A stretch of 64,000 nucleotides of DNA from Clytia hemisphaerica (lineage: Eukaryota; Cnidaria; Hydrozoa; Leptothecata; Clytiidae): positions 861,870 through 925,869 of the forward strand of contig CACVBU010001197.1 in NCBI GenBank assembly GCA_902728285.1, in the 5' to 3' direction. The notes beneath the pieces are model-generated. The model was not told the DNA's origin. It made no database searches and was given only the letters and a program-made list of their open reading frames with translations. Positions 15,001-23,588 of this stretch are shown one piece after another. The position numbers and the translations under genes are program-made. Each line of letters opens with the position of its first letter. Position 1 is the stretch's first letter.

Positions 15001-18000
15001 ACTCGGTATTTGTCAGTCGCACCCATTTAGTGTTTAATGTCGTCTGTACTCCCGTTCCTTATCTGAAAATTATTTTATATTAGGTCAGATGTTTCCTTTT
15101 GTTTTATTGTGCTGAATTGATCATCTACTTCTCTATCCCAAATTATCCTCAGATGAGTCAATTCAATAGAGCTTTTTTTAGATTGACGAATCCTTTCTCA
15201 AAGAAACAAGCTAGATGCTGAATGGACCTACCTGATGATGAAAGTTAGATAGCATTAAGGAAAACAAGCAACATGCTGAATGGACCTACCTAATGATTAA
15301 CATCAGATGAAAATAAGAAAAAAGTGACAATAATTGTACAAAAATTCAGAATGGAAAAATAAAGCTTGTGTGTTGAATATTGTAAAATGGTAAAAAGAAA
15401 TTTCCCCAAATACAAAAACCATTAAGTCCCAAAAAACCCTATTTTTAAGCAGTTTTTAGCCCAAATTTGCCCAAAAAAATTTCCCTTGAAAATCAGGCTC
15501 CGTCACATTTTGGGCATTGCCATTTTGCATCATTGTGTAAAAAATCAGAAAAAAATTATGAGTCAACATTGAGAAAAGCTATATTTTCTTATTTGGTTAA
15601 AGGGAATTTCCCCCAAAATACGAAAATCCGTCTTTTAAGGCGAATAAGAATTTTCCAGGAAAAACCACTTCAGCCATTCTTTAGAGAATCTTGCCCTCAT
15701 CTTTGTACAAAAAATCAGAAAAAATTAATGACAGGATTTTGCACAAAGTCCAAAAAACCTTATTTTTAGGCAGTTTTTGGCCCAAATTTGCCCAAATATA
15801 TTTTTTTTCGAAAATCGGTCTCCGTCACATTTTAGGCATTGCCATTTTGCATCATTGTGCAAAAAATCAGAAAAAAATAATGAGTCAACATTGAGAAAAG
15901 CTATATTTTCTTATTTGGTTAAAGGGAATTTCCCCCAAAATACGAAAATCCGTCTTTTAAGGCGAATAAGAATTTTCCGGGAAAAAACACTTCAGCCATT
16001 CTTTAGAGAATCTTGCCCTCCATATTTGTACAAAAAATCAGAAAAAAGTAATGACAGGATTTTGCACAAAGTCCAAAAAACCCTATTTTTAGGTAGTTTT
16101 TGGCCCAAATTTGCCCAAATAATTTTTTTCTCAAAAATCGGGCTCCGTCACATTTTGGGCATTGTCATTTTGCACTTTTGTGCCAAAAATCAGAAAAATC
16201 TAATGTGCCAATCCTGAGAAAAGCTGGTAACAGACGGACGAACGGACGAACAGACGAACGGACGAACGGACGAACGGACGGACAAAGGTTAATTTATAGG
16301 ACCTCCACCGGGGTACCCGGAGGTAGGTCCAAAAACGGAAACAATCCGTTAGAAAATAAAACGTTTAGCGAAAAGGCATAACGCGTTAAATTTCATCATT
16401 GATTGTTGATGGGGAGAGGGAAGGGGAGAAGGGAAAAATAATATAGAAAGTTCCGCTTGCAGAAATCAGTTTTATTGACAATCGAATCATGCTTGATGGT
16501 GGGAATTGCTATCAATGATGTTTTTTTTTTGAGAAAAAACAAAGAAATGTTAGGAAAAAGTCAAATAGAAATCTGCAAAAACGGCGATTTCTGGCATATT
16601 TCCGGCATTATCCGCCGGAAAAAAATTGTTCTCAAAAATCAAACTCGGCCATATTTTGGGCATTGTTAATACGCATCTTTGAGCAAAAAATAAGAAAAAG
16701 CTAATGATAAAATCTCGAGAAAATGCCAAAAAACCAGCTTTTCCGGTGAAAATCGGGCTCCGTCACATTTTGGGCATTGCCATTTTGCACCTTTGTGCCA
16801 AAAATCAGAAAAAACTAATGAGCCAATCTCGAGAAAAGCTGGTAACAGACGGACGAACAAACGGACAAAGGTTAATTTATAGGACCTCCAGGTAGGTCCA
16901 ATAAAAGCGAGTTTGTGAATTTGCACTTTGAGGACGGTAAAGTGACTGAAGCAATTTGGAAAAATTCTCAGTTCTGACCCGCAAAATCGAGGACGGTAAA
17001 AGTGAAGAAGTGCTAAATACCGTCGTCCTCAGCCAGTCAGGTTGTAGACAAATTAGAATCTTTCTGTCTCCGACCTTGAAAAACACACATTGCATAAACT
17101 TACTATAGAAAAGACTTACCAGGGTGAACGACTACAGAAATATCGTCTGACGAAGACTGGTGATCTGATGAATATCCCTGAATAAACAAAACAACTTCAT
17201 GAAAATGTGAATGATCCAAAAATCAAAGGAGACTAAAGGTGCAGGAATTGATAATTAAAAATTCGAAACTGTAACTTATAGGTTAAGCATTTCCAATCCA
17301 TGTGAGGTGAAATAAAAATTAAGAAATTCTAGCATGATATTGAAAACCTAACCCTTGTCGCAGAAGAAAATCAATATACCGATGCTTCATCGAGTTTCCT
17401 TTTCTTTTTGGGTGTTTTGATTACACTATGTGTTTTGGTCACAGAATTGGATGTTGAACTGATATGTTCCAGAAGCACAAAATCTCTCTCTTCACCTGAT
17501 AGAAACCAAGTAGTGTAAATAAAATGGGTAATCTTGGATAAGTGTTTTGTCACTTTCCTCAAATAAGAGGGTCTTGTCATTAAAAGCGGTTTAATAGCTT
17601 ATAAATTAGAGACACTTGGTAGTAAAACACCAAAGAATCATAGTTCGAACCCCCCCTTTCTTAAGGGGGAATGACACCTTCCAAAAAAGTGAAGGGAGGG
17701 GGGTCAGAAATTTTCATTAAAAAAGGGGGGATAGCTAGGAGGGGGGAGCGTTTAAGAAGGGGGGCTTACATATACAACTAAAAAGTGGTATTATAATTGC
17801 CAGACTTAATTTTTCTTTACTGTTTTCCTTCCCTTTTTACCATAAACAAATAGAGAGAGAAAACAAGGGGATTGATTTTTAGAAGGGGGTAGCAGCAAGA
17901 AGGGGATTATCGGATCGAAAATTTAGCCCGAAACCCTTGGGGATAGGCATTTTCAAAGGTTGGGGGGATACCAAGAAGGGGGGGGTCATTTAGATCTTAG

Positions 18001-21000
18001 ACCAATAAAGAAATGAAACTACTTTTCTCACTTTGATTAGTCTTATGGACAACGGACGAACAGTATTCCAGCACAGCCAATAAATGAAGTTGCAAGAGAC
18101 CATAGAAAATCGCCAAAGGATGTTTGTTTTCTTTTGCATTGCTCAACGTCTTTAAACGACTCCTCAGTGGCCTGAAAAAAAATGAGAGAAACACCCATAA
18201 TCATTACCTCATCTTATTGATGCCGTGCAATTCGACCAATTTCTGTAATTTTTTAGCGTAAGGGTTGAGGTAACTAATTTTTCAAAGATAGATGGTGATG
18301 ATTTGTATATAATTTTGATTTCAATAAAACTCAATGTGAGCCTCAAAAAGTATTCTCCTCCTAAAAACCTTACTTATTTTTAGTTGGGTCGATTTTATCT
18401 TTGAATTTCAGGTAATTTGACCAGTTGAATTTGGTTGCGAATTGTACAGTGTTTTCATGAATGGCAATCCAGCTTGATGTTGTATCATCCAAATCCAGTG
18501 TTGAAGTATCGATGGAAGTGAAGTTGTTCTTATTGACGATGCATGCAATATAGAGCTCAATCATCATGTTTAGATACTCCAGCATTTGATCCTCAGAAAT
18601 ATTGATTTTACCCTGTACAGAATATTTGGTGAACTTTTAAACTGAAAGTCAGGAAAGATTTTCTACCAAAACTTTACAGCAGTTTAAAAATCACCAAAAA
18701 GTAGTTGCTAAAGAAGTGATTATGTTATTGAGAGAAAAGGCCCGAGACTAGCGTGAAATAAATCTTGGTTTGTCAAGACTAAAATACCTATTTTCCAAAA
18801 AAGCAATAGGATTTTTTAGTATTACGGCAGGTTTGGACAGAATCAGTTGGAAGACAGCTAAATTGTTGGGATGATGCTTGCTCTTATAAAATGTAAGTAG
18901 AATGCATGAAGAATGTGTGCATTGGGTAGGTTCAGGGTATTTTCCATGCACCTTTTTACCACCGCCATTTGGTGACAAAAACTCAATTTCAAATTGAGTT
19001 CAAATGTGAATGTTACATAATGCAAAGTAGAGAAATATGGTACAAAAACTTGAAGGAAAATAAACTCAATGTATTGGAACAGATTGGCATGAGCCCAACA
19101 AGTAACTAGGCTGTCTTTTCATAACCAACTTAGAACCTTTAGGCTATTAAGATGCATGAAAACACCTTTGTAGAACGTTTAGAGGGGAAAGAACTTTTTC
19201 ATGGTGGGCCACTGCTTTGAAACTCAATTTTTGAGACCAAAACGGTGGTAAGGAAAATTGCTTAGAAAATCTGAGAAAATACCCTGAGGTTTTATCTTAC
19301 AGATTTGCAGAGAGAGAAGCAAGGGATGTACCTTGTGTTTTGGTGTTTCTTTAGCAATATTGGTATCAGGGCTTTTCAATATCAGTGGTAAGATATCACA
19401 CACTGTAAAATAATGTTGATGAGTAACAATGAATGGTTATCAATAACACTAAGTGGTAGCGTAATATTGCAAATTTTTAAATTCAGCATGCCTGAAGGTG
19501 TCTAAAAATCAGCAGAAAAGGGTTTATTTTGCAAGTAAAAAAAAGTAGAGAAATTTGGATTTGTCTTAAATATTTTCCATAAAAACCTTATGTTTTGAAT
19601 GTTGGCTTCAAGTTTAACACATTCAAACAATGGACTTAACTAAAGCTGAATTTAAAACTTACCAATCATTTTACGATAAATATTGAGTGGCGTATTTGGA
19701 CTTTCCTGTTCCTCTGCAGCTTTCAGCTTTGCAATCAATTTGATCTATGATGTGAATTATTTAATTATACTTTTATATAATTTTAAGGAAAAATAAAGAA
19801 TAAAGGCTTTTCAAGTAAACAAGATTTAGTGAAAAATTTGAAACTAAAGCACCTACAGCTTGGTCTTTGACTGCTCCTTTGAACCTTTTCAGGACCAAAA
19901 GTGAGATCCGGCATTTGTCAATTAAGTCAGAATGATGATCTAAAATATGAAAACAAGGTTAGTTGTACCAAAATTATTGCTAACCAATATTAATTTATCA
20001 AACCAAAAATATACTTGTATCCCTTTTAAAATGAATGCGAAAAGGGTGTTGTGATGTGAAGACAATTGATTTGAGATGAAGTATTTGTCTTTTGATGTTA
20101 TATTTCATGAAACCACAGTTAACATGTTTCGGCATTGGGTTGGAAGAACTGGTGGACTTTGTATCCCTATCACTTGATATCCCTTTTAAGTTTTATATAC
20201 TAAAAGGCTCCACCTCCACTAACATTAATAGTGAAATATTGTTACTAACATGAAAAACTTAAACCTACTTGCATATTTCAGGAGCAATTCTTTCTGGTGT
20301 GTCATTGGAAGAGAATCAAACATCTCTGAAAGAAATCACGTGTAAGATAAAATTAAGATTTTGCCATCCAAAAACAAGTTATTAATTAGTATTGTTTTGA
20401 TTTATGGTTAAATTCAGATGTGTTTGATTTGGGTGACTATGACCAAAACAGTCGTTTTGTTTTCTTTTATATCTCAAAAGTTTAAACATATACAATGTCA
20501 ATTTAAGTCAGGTTTTAAATGTTTTACCTTTAAGAAAGATGGTGTCATTGTTTTGGGTTCTGCTGCCATCTTGTGAATGAAATATCCGTGCAAGTTCTTC
20601 CCATAATGTCTTCTGACTTGGAAAAATATTCAGCCTAAGAATCAAGACAAAACTATCATTACCAGAATGTGATCATTAATAATAACTTGATCCTTTAAAA
20701 AGCCTCAGAATTTCAATTATAGAGAATGATAGATCTTCCATATGATTAGCTTGGATATCCAGACTGCAAACTACTTCACCCTCTAGTTTTTTGTAAACAT
20801 GTCCAGGCTTATGCTTCTTAGCGTGGGTAGCATAGCTCAAAACTTACATATCATAAAATAGTCTTGCACATTTCTGGATACGACCGGCACTTTTCTCCAT
20901 CATAAACTCTTCATACTGTGAAAAGAGACATTGTCATTATTAAAATTATTGCATTGCATTGAATAAGCATCTAGTAACTAGTCACTTACCAGTCTTAGCA

Positions 21001-21320
21001 TATCAAAAATTATCTTAAATTATATTAAAAATAGCATTTTTGTTATCAACAAAATATGTACAACCCTTGGTGGGATCTATTGGGCATAATCCTGCCTCCT
21101 AGAAAATGACATACCCACTTTATGGCCCTTATCAATCACAAATGTTGGATAATAATTTGATTGTGCTCACTTGAATATTGAAATCCTTTGGGAAGAGAGT
21201 TTTCCCAGTCAAAAGCCATGATTTAGCAGCACAGACATCTCCATTAGATTCTAATGTTCTTGCTGTTTCAACAAACCATGAAGGTGTTGCTTCTCCTTTC
21301 TTTGTTTTCTCTTTTATCAT
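1..21320 (-). CDS. INTS10: Integrator complex subunit 10, multi-exon, 3' end beyond the left edge
   Basis: Subunit of the nuclear Integrator complex, which binds RNA polymerase II and cleaves snRNA and other nascent transcripts. Exons in coding order: 21320-21171, 20915-20848, 20634-20528, 20325-20269, 19939-19857, 19744-19663, 19402-19332, 18612-18374, 18171-18023, 17495-17380, 17177-17120, 14831-14742, 8409-8327, 4206-4159, 400-298, 43-1. Phases agree at every join except the gap between the last two complete exons, where one exon (expected in 401-4158) was not found. Motifs collinear with the human protein are AAKSWLLTGKTLFPKDFNIQ, EEQESPN, KKKRKLDEAS, WKTSQWNWL...YQ, GKFRKIIDKL and CEKGLDVI. 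About 515 of roughly 700 residues are visible. Introns 11-14 are swollen by transposons. An acceptor-like TTTTAG lies just before the start ATG, so an upstream non-coding exon or trans-splicing is possible. Confidence 0.88.
539..1352. mobile_element. Non-autonomous element, GGACCTACC-ended family, copy 1
   Basis: Starts with GGACCTACCTG and ends with GGTAGGTCC, an inverted pair. It shares with the copies at 5216, 8464 and 15224 the segment order: CTCCGTCACATT-like module, 'agccaatctcgagaaaagct', a run of GACGAAC/GAAC units, then 'ggttaatttataggacctcc'. It has no coding capacity and lies between INTS10 exons. It is more diverged than the other copies, lacking most TTCCGGC modules. Confidence 0.6.
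1996..2214. mobile_element. MITE with about 78-bp inverted ends, TA target
   Basis: Left end CCGTGAGAGTAGGTAACTTG and right end complementary (CTCTCACGG), flanked on both sides by TA. The arms continue through 'gcatcagtgaaggctaacatgcat' and 'catttgagggctatgcatgt' to the matching AATGACC/GGTCATT segments. A partial second copy follows at about 2232-2300. Related copies lie at 26776-26857 and 62691-63621. Confidence 0.7.
2301..4158. other. INTS10 intron sequence with no recognised feature
   Basis: AT-rich sequence. Open frames at 3151-3333, 3379-3957 and 3935-4135 have no recognisable motif or convincing splice sites. One INTS10 exon (between the exons at 4206-4159 and 400-298) is expected somewhere in 401-4158 but was not found. 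Confidence 0.4.
4424..7617 (+). CDS. Hypothetical coiled-coil protein, two exons, nested antisense in an INTS10 intron
   Basis: Exon A ends at 4792 with AAAGAG|GTAAGG. Exon B runs from 7303 (acceptor TTTATAG) to the stop at 7617. Both junctions are phase 0 and the frame continues across. Exon A is open from 4424; the first ATG in frame is at 4541, but a true 5' exon may be missing. The predicted protein has an acidic stretch (GEGDEEEG) and then a lysine/glutamate-rich helical segment typical of a coiled coil (EKRMQEMEVVLNSLETDIER), ending near SRGWGSIVKSEILLPDDV. I recognise no family. The gene sits wholly inside the INTS10 intron between exons at 8409-8327 and 4206-4159, on the opposite strand. 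Its intron contains repeat copy 5216-6806. It could be a live nested gene or a remnant of a retroposed or transposon gene. Confidence 0.5.
5216..6806. mobile_element. Non-autonomous element, GGACCTACC-ended family, copy 2
   Basis: Begins GGACCTACCTGATGATGAAAG and ends GGGGTAGGTCC. The inside is modular. A unit of roughly 475 bp is repeated in tandem (for example 'catcagtgtg...aaatttcatgaaaaaatata' near 5730 and again near 6205). Each unit carries palindromic TTTCCGGCATTTTCGGCCGGAAA-type blocks split over its length. A short GACGAAC run precedes the right end. No long ORF. Confidence 0.7.
6830..7030 (+). pseudogene. Coding-like island next to the repeat element
   Basis: An open frame from about 6808 to the stop at 7027-7029 reads through KVYREPYLYKF and a tail with DDEHIWPFHM. 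It has no acceptor with a pyrimidine tract and no nearby start. On the other side of the repeat, 5117-5206 has an ATG-led 29-codon frame (MALLEEAAEFVEIDLNDE). The two may be pieces of one coding sequence split by the repeat, or further exons of the nested plus-strand gene. No family is recognised. Confidence 0.25.
7618..8326. other. INTS10 intron sequence with no recognised feature
   Basis: Sequence between the end of the nested gene and the INTS10 exon at 8327-8409. It includes a G-run near 7938-7945. The minus-strand frame at 7732-7914 shows no motif and no splice context. Confidence 0.4.
8464..9626. mobile_element. Non-autonomous element, GGACCTACC-ended family, copy 3
   Basis: The first 140 bp match copy 2 nearly base for base (starting 'gctgaatgaacctacctgatgatg'). 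The same TTCCGGC palindromic modules follow, then a long GAAC run and an end GGTGGGTCC. Sequence at about 9630-9960 ('ttgctgttccggcgattt' to 'aggacctccagg') is a further truncated family member joined head to tail. Confidence 0.68.
9486..9579. repeat. (GAAC)n microsatellite, about 23 units
   Basis: Uninterrupted CGAA/GAAC tetranucleotide repeat inside repeat copy 3. Sister copies have shorter, GGAC-interrupted versions of this tract at the same place. It creates a spurious RTNE-repeat open frame. Confidence 0.95.
9973..10344. mobile_element. MITE with TACCTTAAGTGG inverted ends
   Basis: Left end TACCTTAAGTGGATAAATTT and right end AAATTTATCCACTTAAGGTA are exact inverse complements. The interior is built from repeated TTCGCG and TTAGTCCACGC-type pieces in both directions. 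It ends in TA on each side. Related to 60299-60526 and probably 62213-62345. Confidence 0.8.
10454..10543 (+). repeat. 5' long terminal repeat
   Basis: 90 bp, TGTAACGATC at the left and GCTTTTACA at the right. Contains TATAATAAAG and TATATATGATATG stretches that could serve as promoter or polyadenylation signals. Matches 14366-14455 base for base. Confidence 0.93.
10934..12418 (+). CDS. Gag-protease polyprotein of the LTR element
   Basis: 494-residue open frame starting at the ATG at 10934, about 390 bp after the 5' LTR. The N-terminal gag region is rich in alanine and glutamine and has an acidic NEEGAQANGEGAEANAE repeat near residues 115-130. Two cysteine-rich knuckles follow: CNRCNSSHQSGRC and CFTCGGKNH...C, the latter with two extra residues before the last Cys. 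The protease active site is FADTGSQ (Asp-Thr-Gly). The frame ends at 12418, and related coding continues in another frame from about 12500, so the original gag-pol frame is broken or shifted here. Confidence 0.85.
   Translation: MNFSPEQFQTLMAAITGGQLQQAAPAAAAAAPPKNDPSALGPIRQCGLGTDKMQKLILFNEWLDDAENRMDYIGVTEDKEKIILLKTWGGPEMVELIRAERSHLNTGARANEEGAQANGEGAEANAEAAPTYMQTIERLRYYLRRMVNRTMAMHQLLGTKQGTRTWGDFLLDLEKKAKSLNFDKKPYTTEEAIKDAAIFGMNDVSLREKALAEDPNLEKLSRWGQAREAGRDDAHSLDKTTHVKRVRHEMNQDNMTQEEIDEMIETLKVMKLKKAGKYSNRHKGSCNRCNSSHQSGRCPANGKECFTCGGKNHFARTPICPGKKTVKRINADYFTTLKRNDSNQEPSTLTAIKKVTKPADKWVDVKIGGTKHTLFADTGSQHTIITPEHYSDAMGPLEEPDIILRAWGSSNNLNITGMVHTVIENAKGSKINSKVYVVDGFQPEPLLGDNDAETPRIHHLQQGRKEPPNTRHSAIKRIPQLIRDNPWDTSRNTS
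12500..13415 (+). pseudogene. Reverse transcriptase region, frameshifted and partly deleted
   Basis: Pieces of a Ty3-type reverse transcriptase appear in different frames: PRESYDCV-like sequence near 12655-12690, SEMDMGWGYHQLQL at 12836-12880, and HDNILVYGE near 13028-13055. In this family the last should contain an aspartate pair; here the second is Asn. The fingers/palm region is shortened and no single frame spans it, so this copy cannot encode a working enzyme. Confidence 0.8.
13416..14294 (+). CDS. RNase H and integrase zinc-binding remnant of the LTR element
   Basis: Open frame of 292 codons. RNase H signature residues are visible: SDSSEVGIQASI (first Asp), ERESLGLCFAMEQFRYY (Glu) and TDHEPL (Asp). 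Near the C-terminus, AHEGHPGETMMKRYMRSRLW is the start of the integrase HHCC zinc-binding region. The frame ends at a stop directly afterwards, before the catalytic core. It has no start context of its own and would be made only as part of a longer polyprotein. Confidence 0.8.
   Translation: MQILDDPATLQAYDPNEKTHVVSDSSEVGIQASIYQERGEGMRVPIDHNSRALTDVEQRYSPIERESLGLCFAMEQFRYYVVGSQFTAWTDHEPLIPIYNNRQKPASRKISNHRDRVQDLQFNLRYLKGKEMPCDYGSRHPNPISHLTEMEQDDLGFDIGTTILVRKINLNNTTPAIDIDTIRQAAQSDPHYQQLIEDISKGRSEPPSGSEVNNRIYKELSVENGVIMRGSQIYVPDTPMQPGQRNLRLNLIDIAHEGHPGETMMKRYMRSRLWFPLMDKAIHILFSYSYID
14366..14455 (+). repeat. 3' long terminal repeat
   Basis: 90 bp, the same sequence as 10454-10543, followed by the second AGGGT target copy. 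The preceding sequence (ttgacccatgtacaagtag) is not purine-rich. Confidence 0.93.
15224..16899. mobile_element. Non-autonomous element cluster, GGACCTACC-ended family, copies 4-5
   Basis: Two overlapping or joined members. GGACCTACC starts lie at 15224 and about 15284, with GGTAGGTCC ends at 16330 and 16899. A unit of about 322 bp is duplicated ('agtcaacattgagaaaagct' near 15561 and 15883). The second member retains the TTCCGGC palindromic modules. GACGGACGAAC runs precede both ends. It lies in an INTS10 intron. Confidence 0.65.
17646..17990. repeat. G-rich element with C7/G8-type inverted ends in INTS10 intron
   Basis: Starts GAACCCCCCCTTTCTT and ends AAGAAGGGGGGGGTC, roughly inverse. In between are several runs of five or more G (for example gagggggg, aagggggg). 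It could form G-quadruplexes in transcripts of one strand. Probably a small MITE, but the boundaries are uncertain. Confidence 0.4.
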
Positions 21321-21788
21321 TTTATCAATTTGCCACTAAAAGGAAAAATTGGGCAATAAATAAAGCTGAAAATAATGATAATAATGCTTAAAAGTGCAAT
21401 TGCAATTGCAATGATGTCACATTTAGATAAAAAACACTATTATATTGAAAATAATTTCATAAACAATATGCCACATTACATAGTGAAAGGAGTAAAGATA
21501 TATCTAATCTAGGTTTGAATTTTTTTCAAATCAATATTGTTGAACTTATTCAAAACAGTTAATAAAAAACAAAGTAGTAACAAATTAAACAACAAAGTAA
21601 TTCAGAAAATTCTCCCTTGATTATGTATGAAAAATATTTCTCAATCTCTAGATACATATTTTACCTTCAAATATTTACAATATTGTAAAAATACTGATAG
21701 CAATGGCAACAATCAAGATCCAACTAGACTGAGCTATCTACTTTGGTCTTTGTTAAAAAAATGAGCATGAATTTCATATTTCTTGCTC

Positions 21789-22061
21789 TCAACCAAGACT
21801 TCCACCGGGCCCAGACAAACCAAGCTGTTTATCAACAGGTGGTCCAATCTCCATGAAAACAGACATCAACCGATGATTGGTGTTGATCATTTTGTTGGCA
21901 CATTTCTCTACACAATCATGTTCTTCTGGTGCCAGGCTTCTACGTGACATATCAACAACACAGGAAGAAAAACATTGATCTGCTATTTTGTTAAACAGTT
22001 GCATGAACTCACGGTAGTTTTGTATAGCTACACTTTCCACATTGTAACCAGGTCTTGCCAT
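21789..22061 (-). CDS. TIMM10B: Small Tim chaperone, Tim10b type
   Basis: 90-residue protein of the mitochondrial intermembrane space that helps pass hydrophobic precursors to the TIM22 inner-membrane complex. The twin CX3C motif of small Tims is present: C30-FSS-C34 and C50-VEK-C54, 15 residues apart. The helix NYREFMQLFNKIADQ precedes it, and KMINTNHRLMSVF follows; the NHRLM string favours Tim10b over Tim9. There is one coding exon. The start ATG at 22061 is preceded at about 45 nt by TTTATTTTTAG, a good acceptor, so a 5' UTR intron or trans-splicing is possible. It sits 468 bp upstream of INTS10 on the same strand. Confidence 0.9.
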   Translation of the reverse strand: MARPGYNVESVAIQNYREFMQLFNKIADQCFSSCVVDMSRRSLAPEEHDCVEKCANKMINTNHRLMSVFMEIGPPVDKQLGLSGPGGSLG

Positions 22062-22260
22062 TAGACAAACAAACTTAATTTGATAAATAATAGGTCATCA
22101 GTTTCTAAAAATAAAGAAGCCAATATTTTTGTGTCAGAATAGCAACAGCAATACACTAATTTGGTCCTGTAAACCACCAAAATCAATATTACAATGATAC
22201 ATACAATTGACTTTAAATACAAATTTTCCCTTGGAAAACATTTTAAAAATGTTACCAAGG

Positions 22261-22801
22261 TTAAAATGAGAAACCTTTTTTATTTTGAAGATTTTTGAAA
22301 CTTTGAAAAACAGCATGCTTAAATTTTAGTAATTTTGAACGGAAAGCAGACAAGCTAAAGTCTGTCTCAATATAATCGGCAACAGTCTGCAGTAGAGACA
22401 AAATAGGCTGCAACTTTTGATAGCATTCAAATTGAAGAAGAGAAAAGTCAATTCTTGGAATCAGAGAGGCAAGTATAACCAAAGTCATTTCTATATTTTC
22501 ACCAGACAGGGTAAATGAAGGAGCTTTGGAATGATCGATAAAAATTACAAAATGACCAGCAATTAGGCTGTTAAAATGATGGTTTGCTATCAGCCAACCG
22601 ACTCCTCTCTAAACTTGCCGACCTAAAAACTTTTATTGCTATTTCGACAAAGAGAATTTTTTTTCTTCAAAAATTACAAAAATGTAGACAAAAATTCCAT
22701 GCATGACAAAGATTTTCTGACCGTCCAACCCACCTTCAAAATCTAGGGCCGGATTCACGACGGCAAACCAAGAATTTCCAGTCTTACCAGTCACCGGCCA
22801 T
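22261..22801 (-). CDS. Hypothetical protein, two exons, 106 residues
   Basis: Exon 1, 22801-22788 (ATGGCCGGTGACTG|GTAAGA), joins exon 2, 22567-22261 (acceptor TTTTAACAG), in phase. The predicted product starts MAGDCLIAGHFVIFIDHSK and is helical with many Leu/Ile, ending FKNLQNKKGFSF. I do not recognise the family. A longer open frame exists upstream of the chosen acceptor, so the exon 2 start could differ. The stop is 199 bp before the TIMM10B ATG on the same strand, suggesting a compact gene row. Confidence 0.45.
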
Positions 22802-22914
22802 TATTTTTGCAACAATAATTTATTATGGAGTTGAAATTACATCGGCAGCTGGCAAAAGGTCTATTAAAATCTCATCTTAAAATTGTTTTGTTTTTTGAAT
22901 TTGATATTTTCATA

Positions 22915-23586
22915 CCGGGTGTCCCAGAAAAAAGTTCCGCTCTTTCAAGTGAATTTTCTCGAGTTCTATGAACTTTTAGATAATGAATCTTTTTGCATTG
23001 GAAAGAGGAAGGATAAACTTAAACTTTGAGGGGTCATTTATTAAATTAAGTCAACTTGATCAAAAGTTATGGCCTAAATGCTAAAACATCACTTTTCAAA
23101 AAAGTCAAAAAAAGACGAAAAAAGAGGGGATTAAATTCATTGTAAGACAAAGAAACAAAAAGCTTTGTAAACTCTTGGTAAGATTTTGATGAATGTTTGG
23201 AGCTCGAAAAAGCATCGTGCCCCTTGATTATGCCCATGGGAGCTCGTTAAATTAGACAAAGAAAAGATAAGGAATTAACAATAAAATAAAGACACCTTAA
23301 AGAACTGCATGGAAAAAACTTTGAGCGTAAATAAATTGGCAAAAGAAGTGCTTTCTTTATGATGATTTGATCTCCTCTTTTTTCGTCTTTTTTTGACTTT
23401 TTTGGAAAGTGATGTTTTAGCATTTAGGCTATAACTTTTGATCAAGTTGACTTAATTTAATAAATGACTCCTCAAAATTTAAGTTTATCCTTCTTCTTTC
23501 CAATGCAAAAAGATTCATTATTTAAAAGTTCATAGAACTCGAGAAAATTCACTTGAAAGAGCGGAACTTTTTTCTGGGACACCCGG
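22915..23586. mobile_element. Mariner-type non-autonomous element with about 220-bp inverted arms
   Basis: Starts CCGGGTGTCCCAGAAAAAAG and ends with its complement GGGACACCCGG, flanked by TA on both sides (22913-22914, 23587-23588). The arms match over about 220 bp, covering 'gttccgctctttcaagtgaa', 'atgaatctttttgcattgga' and 'agtcaacttgatcaaaagtt', leaving about 225 bp of unpaired centre. No ORF. The end sequence and TA target are typical of Tc1/mariner relatives. Confidence 0.82.
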
Positions 23587-23588
23587 TA

